A stretch of DNA of 64,000 bases from Mesorhizobium sp. CA14 (GCF_020165195.1 NZ_JAIUHR010000013.1:62001-126000); one strand, 5' to 3'. Counted from the first letter of the stretch, positions 43,457 through 52,158 are shown. Notes: a model not told the origin generated them from the sequence alone. A program made the numbers and translations.

Positions 43457-44695
43457 TCAGTCCGCAGAGGCGATGATGTCGGCGAAGCGCTTCTGCGCCT
43501 CTTCGAGCGTCATGTCGGGCTTGGCGAAGAATTCGGAGAACAGGTCCTCCTTCTGCTTCTGGGTGTCCTGCGAAAGCAGCTGGTCCGTCCACGGCATGAC
43601 CGCGCCCTTGGCGAGGATGGCGAGACCCTTCTTCATGCAGTCGTTCGCTGTGTTGAGGTCGACGTCGCCGCGCACCGGCAGCGAGCCCTTCTTGAGATTG
43701 AAGGCGACCTGGGTCTTGGGGTCGAGTAAGGTTTCGGCGAGCACCACCTGCGCCTTGGACTTCGCTTCATCCTTGAGCAGGGGAAAGTAGAAGGCGTCGC
43801 CGCCGGTGGCGATGACTTCGTTGAGCCCAAGGCCGGGCAGGCAGGTATAGTCCTTGCCGGCGGTCTTGCCGGCGACCTGGAACTCGCCCTGCGCCCAGTC
43901 GCCCATGATCTGGCCGGCGGCCTTGCCGGTGATGACCAGGTTGGTGGCCTGATTCCAGTCCTGCACATTGGTGTTCTTGGCCATCTTGCGGGCGTCGTCG
44001 GCGGCCTTGAACACCTTGGCGATCTCGGGACCGGCGGCAAACTTGGCGTCCTTGTCCTTGTAGACCTTGAGGAACGTGTCGGTGCCCCCGGTCGCGGCCA
44101 TCAGCACGTCGAAGGCGCCCGATGCCTGCCAGGGCTGGCCGCCCATGGCGAGCGGGATGATGCCAGCCTTTTCCAGCGCCGGCGCGTCCTTAACGTACTC
44201 ATTCCAGTCCTTCGGCACTGGCAGGCCGGCCTTCTGGAAGGCCTCGTTGGACAGCCACAGCCATTGCCAGGAATGGATGTTGACCGGCACGCAATAGATC
44301 TTGCCGTCGATCGTGCAGCTATCGAGCAGGCTCTTCGGCCGCACGATCTCCGTCCACTTGTCCTTGGTGGCGATGTCGGTGAGATCGCGCATCAGCCCGG
44401 CCTGCACCAGCTCCTCCGCCTGGCGGCCGTGGTTGAACTGGGTGGCGCCCATCGGATCGCCGCCGGTGATGCGGCTGATCATGATCGGCCGCGCCGTGCC
44501 GCCGGAGCCGGCGATGGCGCCGTCGACCCAGTGATTGCCCGTCGCGTCGAATGCCTTGGCAAGCTCGGCCACCGCGGCCGCCTCGCCGCCGGAAGTCCAC
44601 CAGTGGGTGACCTCCAGGTCGGTCGCGGCGGCCGGACCAGCGAAGTTGAGCGCAACGGTCGCGGCAAAGGCGGCAGTCAGGAATTTATATCGCAT
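43457..44695 (-). CDS. Carbohydrate ABC transporter substrate-binding protein (CUT1)
   Basis: A 412-residue periplasmic protein with a clear signal peptide (MRYKFLTAAFAATVALNFAG, cleavage near PAAATD). Mature region: LEVTHWWTSGGEAAAV, then GDWAQGEF in the second lobe, typical of the CUT1 family. Ligand unknown; candidates are disaccharides or anhydrosugars. First gene of the operon, with a LacI operator 20 bases upstream of the start. Confidence 0.9.
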   Translation of the reverse strand: MRYKFLTAAFAATVALNFAGPAAATDLEVTHWWTSGGEAAAVAELAKAFDATGNHWVDGAIAGSGGTARPIMISRITGGDPMGATQFNHGRQAEELVQAGLMRDLTDIATKDKWTEIVRPKSLLDSCTIDGKIYCVPVNIHSWQWLWLSNEAFQKAGLPVPKDWNEYVKDAPALEKAGIIPLAMGGQPWQASGAFDVLMAATGGTDTFLKVYKDKDAKFAAGPEIAKVFKAADDARKMAKNTNVQDWNQATNLVITGKAAGQIMGDWAQGEFQVAGKTAGKDYTCLPGLGLNEVIATGGDAFYFPLLKDEAKSKAQVVLAETLLDPKTQVAFNLKKGSLPVRGDVDLNTANDCMKKGLAILAKGAVMPWTDQLLSQDTQKQKEDLFSEFFAKPDMTLEEAQKRFADIIASAD

Positions 44696-44714
44696 TTCGG
44701 CTTCCTCCCAGAAT

Positions 44715-44728
44715 CTGAAACGTTACAG
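44715..44728 (-). promoter_or_regulatory. LacI-family operator O1
   Basis: CTGAAACGTTACAG, a pseudo-palindrome around the central CG, the hallmark of LacI-family sites. It lies 20 bases upstream of the binding-protein start, so the repressor would block transcription of the operon. Confidence 0.75.
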
Positions 44729-44968
44729 ATTTTCGATACGGCAAATGATCCGCCTAGGCAACCCCTCGCTTCAAAGTCGGGAAACATTTTTTCGAGGCAC
44801 GAACAAAATCTTTCTGCCGAGGCGACGAAACTACCGTGGAGGCACTCGATTGGTGCCAAATTCACGCGGAAGCCGATATTTCTTTGTGATTCCAGTGGCT
44901 TTCGATTGTTCTCCATACTCGGAGCGCAGAGGTTGCGGCCTCGCCTGGCAGTCACGAATCTTGGCAAC

Positions 44969-44982
44969 CTGTAACGTTTCAG
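44969..44982 (+). promoter_or_regulatory. LacI-family operator O2
   Basis: CTGTAACGTTTCAG, the exact reverse complement of O1, 254 bases away and about 100 bases before the lacI-type gene. It probably provides autoregulation and, with O1, looping. Confidence 0.75.
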
Positions 44983-45081
44983 TATACTGAGCCAAGCTGC
45001 GGGCTAAAGGACGCGCAAAAGTCAACACCGTGCGATTGCCGCACAGCCCCGCGGCTGCTATGCGCCTGACGGGCGGGACGA

Positions 45082-46125
45082 ATGGATAGACGGGTAACGA
45101 AGAAGGACGACGACGCGTCAGGCAAGGAGCGGCCGACGCTGAAGACGCTCGCCTTCATGACGGGGCTTGGTGTCACGACGGTCTCGCGCGCGCTGAAGGA
45201 TGCGCCCGAGATCGGCGCCGAGACCAGGCGTCGCGTGCAACTCGTCGCCAAGCAGATCGGCTATCGCCCCAACCGCGCCGGCGTACGTTTGCGGACCGGC
45301 AAGACCAACGTCATCTCGCTCGTGCTCAACACCGAGCACGAGCTGATGAGCTTCGTCTCGGACATCATCTACGGCGTCACCGAGGTGATCGCAGACACGC
45401 CCTACCATCTGATCGTCACGCCCTATTCGCGCTCGCAGGATCCGCTGGACCCGGTGCGCTATCTGGTCGAGACGGGCTCGGCCGACGGCGTCATCATCTC
45501 ACGCACCCAGCCCAACGATCCGCGGGCGCGCTACATGCTGGAGCGCGGCATTCCCTTCGCCACGCATGGCCGCACTGACATGGGGCTGGTGCATCCCTAT
45601 CACGACTTCGACAACTACACCTTTGCGGGCGAAGCCGTGCGCTATCTCGCCGGCATGGGCCACAACCGGCTTGCGCTTGTGACGCCGCCGGTTGGCCTCA
45701 CCTATTATGGTCACACGGTGAACGGCTTTGCCGATGCGCTGAGCGAGGTCGGCGCCAGCGAGGTGCCGTTCAACACGGTCTCCATCGACCAGTCGATCGA
45801 GCAGATCAGGATGCGCACAGCGCAATTGATGCGGCGCAAGGACCGGCCGGACGGCTTCGTCAGCAGCGCCGCCGCAGCGACGCTCGCCATCGTGGCCGGC
45901 ATCGAGGATGCCGGGCTGAAGCTCGGTCGCGACGTCGACGTGGTGTCGAAACAATCGTCGGAGCTGCTGCATCTGTTCAGGCGGGAGCTGCTCGTCGTCA
46001 ACGAGAACTTCCGGCTGGCCGGCTCCGAACTCGCCCGCGCGGTGCTCGGCTGGATCGGTGGTGCCGACCCGGGCTCGCTGCAATCGCTGAGCACGCCGAG
46101 CGAGGTCCTGCCTTATCGCGGCTGA
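45082..46125 (+). CDS. LacI family transcriptional regulator, AglR-like
   Basis: A 347-residue LacI/GalR protein. The N-terminal helix-turn-helix is LKTLAFMTGLGVTTVSRALK with a hinge RRRVQLVAKQIGYRPNRAG, followed by the periplasmic-binding-protein-like effector domain. It resembles AglR-type regulators of alpha-glucoside operons. It diverges from the sugar ABC operon and two matching operators lie between them. Confidence 0.9.
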   Translation: MDRRVTKKDDDASGKERPTLKTLAFMTGLGVTTVSRALKDAPEIGAETRRRVQLVAKQIGYRPNRAGVRLRTGKTNVISLVLNTEHELMSFVSDIIYGVTEVIADTPYHLIVTPYSRSQDPLDPVRYLVETGSADGVIISRTQPNDPRARYMLERGIPFATHGRTDMGLVHPYHDFDNYTFAGEAVRYLAGMGHNRLALVTPPVGLTYYGHTVNGFADALSEVGASEVPFNTVSIDQSIEQIRMRTAQLMRRKDRPDGFVSSAAAATLAIVAGIEDAGLKLGRDVDVVSKQSSELLHLFRRELLVVNENFRLAGSELARAVLGWIGGADPGSLQSLSTPSEVLPYRG

Positions 46126-46143
46126 TTGGCGCGACTTGAGGGG

Positions 46144-46255
46144 CAGGTCAGGCCGAGTCGAAAATGGTGGCTTCCGAGAACCGGAGCGGAGCGTACTTAA
46201 AGTACGTGAGCACCGGAAGCGCAGGAAGCCGCCAATTGCAGGCCGGCCTCACCTG
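46144..46255. repeat. Intergenic repeat with GTACTTAAAGTAC palindrome and CAGGCCGGC element
   Basis: Contains GTACTTAAAGTAC (about 46193-46205), a GGCTTCC/GGAAGCC stem around it, and at 46239-46255 CAGGCCGGCCTCACCTG, repeated at 47783 and in variant form at 51225. It fills the junction between the lacI-type gene and gnd, which converge. Confidence 0.7.
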
Positions 46256-46258
46256 GCC

Positions 46259-47683
46259 CTAGGCGGCCCCACTCCCCCAAGGTCCATGGAACGCCCCCTG
46301 CTCGCCGATACGCTCGAAGCCGTGCGCGCCGAAGAAATCGCGCTGCGCCTGGATCAGGTTCGAGGTGCCGCGGCCCTGGCGGTAGCTGTCGAAATAGGCA
46401 AGTGCCGAGGACAGCGCCGGCACGGGCGAGCCGGCTTCGGATGCGCGCGCCACGATGCGCCTTAGCGACGGATGTGCCTCCTCCATCATGGCGATGAAGG
46501 CCGGCGCCATCAGCAGGTTGGTGGAAGCGCCGCCCGAACCGAACGCCTCGGCCATCGTGTCCAGCATCTGCGAGCGGATGATGCAGCCGGCGCGCCAGAT
46601 CTTGGCGATGGTCGGCATCGGCAGGTTCCAGTTGAATTCCTTGGAGGCGCCGCTCATCACCGCAAAGCCTTGGGCGTAAGCCGCGATCTTGCCGGCGAAC
46701 AAGGCGAGCTCCAGATCCTTGAGCAGCGCGGCCTTGTCGCCGGACATCTTTTCGACGCCGATATTGCCATAGGCTTTTTCCGCCGCCTGTCGCTCGTCCT
46801 TGAGCGACGACAGCACGCGCGCCGCGACCGCCGCCTCGATCGCCGTCGCCGGAATGCCGAGTTGCTGCGCCTCGATGACCGACCATTTGCCGGTGCCCTT
46901 CTGCCCGGCGCGGTCGAGGATGATGTCGACCACCGGCTTGCCGGTCTTGGGATCGTCGGCGGCGAGAACTTTTGCGGTGATCTCGATCAGGTAGGAGTTG
47001 AGCCGGCCTTTGTTCCATTCTTCGAAGACCTTGCCGATCTCCTTGGGCGCCATGCCGAGACCGTCGCGCAGAATGCCGTAGATCTCGGCGATCATCTGCA
47101 TGTCGGCATATTCGATGCCGTTGTGGATGGTCTTGACGAAATGGCCGGCGCCGTCATGTCCGAGCCAGGCGGCGCAAGGCTCGTCCTTGAACTTGGCGGA
47201 GATCGCGGTCAGCACCTTTTCAACGCGCTTCCAGGACTCTTCCGTGCCGCCGACCATGATCGAGGGACCGTGGCGCGCGCCCTCCTCACCGCCCGACACG
47301 CCCATGCCGATGAAGGTCAGGCCCGAGCCGGACAGCTCCGAGAAGCGGCGCATCGTGTCGCGGAAATTGGCGTTGCCGGCATCGATGACGATGTCGTTGT
47401 CGGAAAGCACGCCGCGCAGCGCCGCGATTTGCTCGTCGACCGGCTTGCCGGCCAGCACCATGATGATGATCGGCCGCGGCGGGCGGATCGCCGCGGCAAG
47501 CTCCTCCAGGCTGGAGCAGGCAACGACCATGTCCTTAAGCGAACCGGCGTTCTCGACGAAGGCGTCGGTGCGCGCGGCGGTGCGGTTGAAGACGGCGATG
47601 CGGTGCCCATGCTCGGCGATGTTGAGCGCCAGGTTGGAACCCATCGTGCCAAGGCCGATCAGGCCGATTTCGGCTTTTTCCAT
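46259..47683 (-). CDS. gnd: 6-phosphogluconate dehydrogenase, decarboxylating
   Basis: A 474-residue protein. The NADP-binding motif is GLGTMGSNLALN (about 10-21), the substrate block is FIGMGVSGGEEGARHGPSIM, and the catalytic Lys lies in GAGHFVKTIHNGIEYADMQ. Length is that of the long, dimeric NADP form. It oxidises 6-phosphogluconate to ribulose 5-phosphate and CO2 in the pentose phosphate pathway. No other pathway genes are adjacent. Confidence 0.96.
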   Translation of the reverse strand: MEKAEIGLIGLGTMGSNLALNIAEHGHRIAVFNRTAARTDAFVENAGSLKDMVVACSSLEELAAAIRPPRPIIIMVLAGKPVDEQIAALRGVLSDNDIVIDAGNANFRDTMRRFSELSGSGLTFIGMGVSGGEEGARHGPSIMVGGTEESWKRVEKVLTAISAKFKDEPCAAWLGHDGAGHFVKTIHNGIEYADMQMIAEIYGILRDGLGMAPKEIGKVFEEWNKGRLNSYLIEITAKVLAADDPKTGKPVVDIILDRAGQKGTGKWSVIEAQQLGIPATAIEAAVAARVLSSLKDERQAAEKAYGNIGVEKMSGDKAALLKDLELALFAGKIAAYAQGFAVMSGASKEFNWNLPMPTIAKIWRAGCIIRSQMLDTMAEAFGSGGASTNLLMAPAFIAMMEEAHPSLRRIVARASEAGSPVPALSSALAYFDSYRQGRGTSNLIQAQRDFFGAHGFERIGEQGAFHGPWGSGAA

Positions 47684-47782
47684 CGTTTCTTCCCTGCGTT
47701 CGGATGCTTGTTGTGGGTTGCGTTCTGGAGAACGCCTTTCCCAGATGAATGACGGGCCTTGGCGGCTGCGTCAACCGTCTCG

Positions 47783-47799
47783 CAGGCCGGCCTCACCTG
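47783..47799. repeat. CAGGCCGGC repeat, second copy
   Basis: CAGGCCGGCCTCACCTG, identical to 46239-46255, followed by AATATCA as in the third copy at 51225-51241. It ends five bases before the copCD stop codon. Confidence 0.75.
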
Positions 47800-47803
47800 A
47801 ATA

Positions 47804-49432
47804 TCACTCACCGCGGATATCGATCGGCGCCTCGATCTTCACCATCTCGAAGTCCGAAACGAGGATATCGAGCCGGGCGTTCCAGCGGCCGGGGAGCGGG
47901 ATGACGAGATCGTCGATACGCCAGGTACCGTCGCCGGGTTTTCTCGCCGGCCGTTTGATCGGCTCGATACCGGAATCCGGCTTCGACAGCACCAGCGTCA
48001 CCGCCTCGGCGTCGAGAGGCCCGAAATCGCCGGTCATGATCATCATCGAAGCGGCGACCTCGCCGGCATGGCCTGGCGTGATGCTGAGATCGGCCATCGC
48101 CTTCAGCGTGTGGATGTGGATCGACACCGGCTGCGCGGCGGCGATCGCCAGCGCGCGTGGCGGCGGGGTGAAGCGCCAGCCGGCGGCGACACCGAAGATG
48201 GCGAGCACGATGACCACCTCGATGCGGATGGAGCGAACCATCCGCCGCTGCACCTCGGTGTCGCCGGCCTCGGCGGGAGCCGTCAACGTCCAGCGGTTGA
48301 TGGCGGCCAACGTGAACAGGAAGAGCAGCAGGGCGAGCTTGAGCAGCAGCAGACGGCCATAAGCAGTATGGATCAACGCTACCGGCTGCTGCACCTGGAT
48401 GATCGCCAGCACGATGCCGCTGGCGGCAAGCGCGATGACGACCGGCAGGATCGCGCGGGAGAAGCGCCGCAGAAAGGCTTTTGCTTCCGCCGGCTGCTGC
48501 CGCAACGCCAGCCCGAGCGGCGCCAGCGAACCGGCCCAGAAGGCGATCGCGGTGCCGTGCAGGAACACCAGTGGCCGCGTCAGCCATTGCGGTTGGGCGG
48601 CGCTGGCATGGCCGCTGACGGCAAGGGCGACGCCGACACCGAGCAGTGCTGCGCTTGCCGACAGCTTGCGAAGGCCTGACGGACCGGCAAGCGAAAGCAG
48701 CGCGAGACCGAGCGCGATCAAGCCGATCAGCACCGTCCAGACGAAGCTCGTTTCCAGCGCGGTCTTCCAGACTGTCGGCGCCGCAAACCGGGCGAGCGGC
48801 GCGCCAAGGCCGTCCAGCCCCTGCAACCCTAGCGACAACGGCGCGCCGGCAAGGCCGAAAAGCAGTGCCGCGGCGACGAAGCGCTGGCCGCGGCGCCGGT
48901 CCTCGGCCAACCAGGCAAGCGCGAACGCGCCGCCGATGCCGAGAAAAAGCCCGGCATAGAGAAACAGCTTGCCGAGCCAGATCGCCGCGCGCAGCGTCCA
49001 GTCCACGGCTTCGCCCGCCACCGGCGCGGCACTTGGCGCGCCGATGGAAAAAAGCGCCGAGCCGCCGACCGGATGGCCGTCGACCGACACCACCCGCCAG
49101 CTTAGCACATGCGTGCCGGATTTGAGCGTTTCGGGATTGTCGATCTCGACCGTCTGGTCCTTGAGACGGAAGGATGTCAGCGCAAGCTGCGAGCCGTCCG
49201 GCCGCACAAGCGTCAGCACCAGCGGCGAGACAGGCTCGCTGAAGATCAGCGAGAATTTGCCGGGACCTTGCGTCAGCACGGCGCCGTCAGCCGGGTCGGT
49301 CGCGACAAGCGCCGCATGCGCCAAGGCGCGGCCGGGTATTGCCACTATCGCCATCGCCATAAGCGCCGCGACCAGCCAGGCAAGCGAGCCGGCAAGCATG
49401 CGGTTCATCGAGGAAGGCAGTGCTGCGTTCAT
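47804..49432 (-). CDS. CopC-CopD fusion, copper resistance/uptake membrane protein
   Basis: About 542 residues. A signal peptide leads into a CopC domain (about 35-130, AHAALVATDPADGAVL, then VSVDGHPVGGSALF with the His ligands), then a CopD membrane domain (about 140-420, roughly eight segments) and a C-terminal periplasmic-like part (about 430-542) with the GTWRIDDLVIPLPGRWNARL FixH/YtkA-like pattern. CopC binds copper in the periplasm and CopD moves it across the membrane. Start is ATG 49432 or 49408. Confidence 0.88.
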   Translation of the reverse strand: MNAALPSSMNRMLAGSLAWLVAALMAMAIVAIPGRALAHAALVATDPADGAVLTQGPGKFSLIFSEPVSPLVLTLVRPDGSQLALTSFRLKDQTVEIDNPETLKSGTHVLSWRVVSVDGHPVGGSALFSIGAPSAAPVAGEAVDWTLRAAIWLGKLFLYAGLFLGIGGAFALAWLAEDRRRGQRFVAAALLFGLAGAPLSLGLQGLDGLGAPLARFAAPTVWKTALETSFVWTVLIGLIALGLALLSLAGPSGLRKLSASAALLGVGVALAVSGHASAAQPQWLTRPLVFLHGTAIAFWAGSLAPLGLALRQQPAEAKAFLRRFSRAILPVVIALAASGIVLAIIQVQQPVALIHTAYGRLLLLKLALLLFLFTLAAINRWTLTAPAEAGDTEVQRRMVRSIRIEVVIVLAIFGVAAGWRFTPPPRALAIAAAQPVSIHIHTLKAMADLSITPGHAGEVAASMMIMTGDFGPLDAEAVTLVLSKPDSGIEPIKRPARKPGDGTWRIDDLVIPLPGRWNARLDILVSDFEMVKIEAPIDIRGE

Positions 49433-49450
49433 GCCGTCATAACAGGAAAT

Positions 49451-49479
49451 GTTGGCGCGCCCCGAGGGAGCGCGCCAAC
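49451..49479 (-). terminator. Intercistronic hairpin between ycnI and copCD
   Basis: GTTGGCGCGC and GCGCGCCAAC pair perfectly around nine bases. Located just after the ycnI stop and 19 bases before copCD; no T tract follows on the minus strand, so it may set differential expression rather than stop transcription. Confidence 0.55.
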
Positions 49480-49484
49480 AGAGA

Positions 49485-50003
49485 TCATTTCTTCGGCAGC
49501 AATTTGATGCCGGGCGCAGGCGTTTCCAAGGCGTCCTCATCCTGGCCCGCCGCCGGGATCTCGATCCAGCGCTCGGCGGCGTCGCCGCATTCCTGCACCA
49601 CCGGGAAATAGAGCATCTGGCCGGCCGGCAGATCGGCCGCCAGCGAGGCGCGGAAGACGAACTCGTCATAGAATTCGTCGGGCAGATTGCCGCCACTCCA
49701 GTCCACTTCCTAGACGCCGGAGGTCAGCGTGTCGCCATAGAGCTGGTAGGATTTCTCGTATTTGCCCTTCTTGACCTGCAGCGTCCAGCCGGGCTTGGGC
49801 ATCGGCTTGACCGCGATAACGCCTTCGGGGATCTGCACGCGCACCGCGGTCGTCGCCTTGCCCTCGCAGCCATGCGGCACGCGCAAGACCGCCTTATAGG
49901 TCGAGCCGACGGCCGCTTCCTGCGTTTCGAGCGTAATATGGGCGAGCGCGGCATCCGTCCCGAGCGCGCAAAGCACGCCCGCCGCCAAAAGATACTTCTT
50001 CAT
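49485..50003 (-). pseudogene. YcnI/DUF1775 copper-binding protein with in-frame amber codon
   Basis: The frame from ATG 50003 encodes a signal peptide (MKKYLLAAGVLCALGTDAAL) and the DUF1775 start AHITLETQEAAVGSTYKAVL, runs to a TAG at 49712-49710, and continues in the same frame as EVDWSGGNLPDEFYDEFVFR to a stop at 49485. Both halves belong to one YcnI domain of about 172 residues. The first half keeps the N-terminal His copper ligand. One base change would restore a sense codon such as CAG. Whether it is a true mutation, a sequencing error or readthrough cannot be told here. Confidence 0.85.
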
Positions 50004-50033
50004 GAATTGTCCCTCTGATTTCGAATTGGCGGA

Positions 50034-50591
50034 TTATTCGGCGTGATCCATGTCGCCCATATCGCCGCTGCCCGTCTCGCCCATGCCTTCGACGGCGAAC
50101 TCGACCTTGACGCTGCCGGCTTTCTCGAAGGTCAGCGTCGCGGGGAATTTCTCGCCCTGCTTCGGCTGCCGCTTCAGGCCGGTGAACATCAGGTGGTAGG
50201 CGCCCGGCTTCAGCGCGACCTTGCCGCCGGCCGGGATCTCCAACCCGCCCTCGACCGGCCGCATGGTCATGACGCCGTCCTTGACGCCCATCTCATGCAG
50301 TTCGGCTTTTTCGGAGATGTCGGAGGAAATCGACAGCAGCCGGTCCGGCACGCTGCCCTTGTTGACCACGGTGAAATAACCGCCTGCCACCTTGGCGCCG
50401 GGCGGCGTCGCCCGCGACCAGGGATGCTCGATCTCGAGATCGCCGACCTTGAACTCATGCGCGAGGGCGGCGGGAATGCAGGCGAAGAGCAGAAGCAAGG
50501 TGAGCACTGCAAGGCCAACGCGCTGTTGGAGGAGGAAGGGCGGCGTGCCGCGAAAGGCGAAGGCTTGCGCCTTGGGAAGAAGATTGGACAT
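50034..50591 (-). CDS. Copper chaperone PCu(A)C
   Basis: A 185-residue periplasmic protein: signal-like hydrophobic segment (about 24-45), then the PCu(A)C beta barrel with IEHPWSRATPPGAKVAGGYF and the copper site in LHEMGVKDGVMTM through AYHLMF, the H-M-x(n)-M...H-x-M pattern. The C-terminus is Met- and His-rich (MGETGSGDMGDMDHAE). It carries Cu(I) to cytochrome oxidase. It lies upstream of ycnI and copCD on the same strand. Confidence 0.92.
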   Translation of the reverse strand: MSNLLPKAQAFAFRGTPPFLLQQRVGLAVLTLLLLFACIPAALAHEFKVGDLEIEHPWSRATPPGAKVAGGYFTVVNKGSVPDRLLSISSDISEKAELHEMGVKDGVMTMRPVEGGLEIPAGGKVALKPGAYHLMFTGLKRQPKQGEKFPATLTFEKAGSVKVEFAVEGMGETGSGDMGDMDHAE

Positions 50592-50679
50592 GGTTGCTCC
50601 ATGAATACGGGATCGCGCCGGAATGCGGCCGCGAACAGTCTGATCTTTGGATGAATAGGCCCGCGAAAAGTTCCGCGGG

Positions 50680-51027
50680 TCAGACCATCGCCGGCGGCGC
50701 GCGCGGATTGGCCGGAGAGCGGTCGCGGGCGAAGTCCTGGTGCCGGAAGGCCGGAAGCTGGAAGGCGACGGCCTGGAAAAGCCGGGTCCTGGCCAGCGCG
50801 CCTGCTTCCGGCGGCGGCAGATGCGCCGGCGAAACCATGCTGCAGCCGAGCGAGCAGCAGGCCGGCATATGCTGCTGGTGGGGATCGCCGCCGGGAAGTT
50901 TTACGACGCCTTCATGCGTGCAGATGACGTTGCCGAAGGCGTCGAGCTGCGAAGGAGCGCCGAAAGCGAAAGCGCCGAGAGAGGACTGAAGCAACAGAAG
51001 CAGCGCCGCGACGAACGCGGCCGGCAT
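50680..51027 (-). CDS. DUF2946 family protein of the copper operon
   Basis: A 115-residue protein: a hydrophobic N-terminal segment (MPAAFVAALLLLLQSSLGAF), then ICTHEGVVKLPGGDPHQQH and the Cys-rich MPACCSLGCSM. This CC-x3-C arrangement with adjacent His suits metal binding and matches the DUF2946 family found with copper genes. ATG 51027 follows GATGGAGC. First gene of the operon DUF2946-PCuAC-ycnI-copCD. Confidence 0.75.
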   Translation of the reverse strand: MPAAFVAALLLLLQSSLGAFAFGAPSQLDAFGNVICTHEGVVKLPGGDPHQQHMPACCSLGCSMVSPAHLPPPEAGALARTRLFQAVAFQLPAFRHQDFARDRSPANPRAPPAMV

Positions 51028-51224
51028 GCTCCATCGTCTCAGCCGGATATCCAATGCAAAGCCTCTCTCGGAAAGGCGTCGACGGTAGCACGGGGAATGC
51101 GGGCGGGAAATCGGCAAAACCGCGCTGCGGCAACGCGGCGCGACGCGCTTGTTTTTATGCATGTCGTATCCCAACCGCTGCACGCTTCTGGACGACATGC
51201 GTTAGGATCTGTCGAGATTCAGGT

Positions 51225-51241
51225 CAGGCCGGCATCACCTG
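51225..51241. repeat. CAGGCCGGC repeat, third copy
   Basis: CAGGCCGGCATCACCTG differs by one base from the copies at 46239 and 47783 and shares the following AATATCA with the second. With the preceding CAGGT it forms an inverted repeat (CAGGT...ACCTG). Confidence 0.7.
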
Positions 51242-51255
51242 AATATCAACAGACC

Positions 51256-52158
51256 CTAGGCGGGCTGCGCCTGCCGTCCTTCGGGAATGGAGCTCAGCAG
51301 CGTCTGGCGCGCCGACTTCAGATGCTTGCGGCAGGCGGCGTCCACCTTGCCGGGATCGCGCGATCTCAGCGCCGCAATATAGGCAAGATGCTCCTGCACG
51401 GCGACCTCGTTGCGCTGGCGCTCCTCAGCCTTGTTCCACTGATAGTGGTAGTGGAAGATCATCGCGATCACGTCGTAGAAGTCGACGATGAAGCGGTTGT
51501 GCGAGGCGCGGTGGATCAGCCGATGGAAGCGCTCGTCCAGCTCGGAGAATTCATTGAAGCGCGTGGCGATTTGGCTGGCGAGCTGGCGATGCTCGCCCTC
51601 CAGCCGGTCGAGATCGGCCCACACCGCGCTGTCCTCCGGCAGCGCGGCGAAAGCCGCCGCCGAGCGCAGCTCGAACATCTCACGGATCTCGGTCAGCTCC
51701 AGCGCGAAGGCGCGCGTGAAACCCTTAAGCACCCAATGGCTGTTGCGCCGCTTCTCGATCAGGCCGAAGCGCGAGAAGCGGATCAGGAATTCGCGCACGC
51801 TGGTGGTGCCGACGCCGATCTCGCGCGCCAGCTCCAGCTCGTTGATCTGCATGCCGGCTTCTGCGCCCCCTGCAAGCAGGCGTCGCATGAAGGAGCGTTC
51901 GATGATCTCGGCCAGCGAGTCGGTCTCCTCCTCGGGGAAGAAATCCTCGGGCTGCGGCGCCCTGAGCACCGTCTTGTTGCGCTTGTTCCAGTCGATCAGC
52001 TCGGTTTCTTCCATGCGCGCAAGGATGCTGCGCACCGTAGTGCGGCTTACGCCGAGCAGCGTACCGAGCTCAGGCTCCGAAGGCAGGCTCCTGGACTCGT
52101 CGAGCAGCCGCAGACAGCGGTTATAGGCGTCCTTGTAGACGTTGTTGCTCTTCGACAT
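51256..52158 (-). CDS. GntR-type regulator with two winged helices and an FCD domain
   Basis: A 300-residue protein. Residues about 8-65 form a first winged helix (LPSEPELGTLLGVSRTTVRS, then ILARMEETELIDW). A second follows at about 85-150 (INELELAREIGVGTTSVREF, then SRFGLIEKRRN). The C-terminal FCD domain (about 155-290) contains FHRLIHRASHNRFI and the His-rich IFHYHYQWNKAEE region, where metal and sugar-acid ligands bind. It diverges from uxaA and very likely controls the sugar-acid genes that follow. Two helix-turn-helix units in one FCD protein is unusual. Confidence 0.85.
   Translation of the reverse strand: MSKSNNVYKDAYNRCLRLLDESRSLPSEPELGTLLGVSRTTVRSILARMEETELIDWNKRNKTVLRAPQPEDFFPEEETDSLAEIIERSFMRRLLAGGAEAGMQINELELAREIGVGTTSVREFLIRFSRFGLIEKRRNSHWVLKGFTRAFALELTEIREMFELRSAAAFAALPEDSAVWADLDRLEGEHRQLASQIATRFNEFSELDERFHRLIHRASHNRFIVDFYDVIAMIFHYHYQWNKAEERQRNEVAVQEHLAYIAALRSRDPGKVDAACRKHLKSARQTLLSSIPEGRQAQPA

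Noticed and set aside
44677-44967. A 96-codon minus-strand ORF in the lacI/ABC gap
   Set aside because: It spans operator O1 and the promoter region and has no ribosome site or similarity I recognise.
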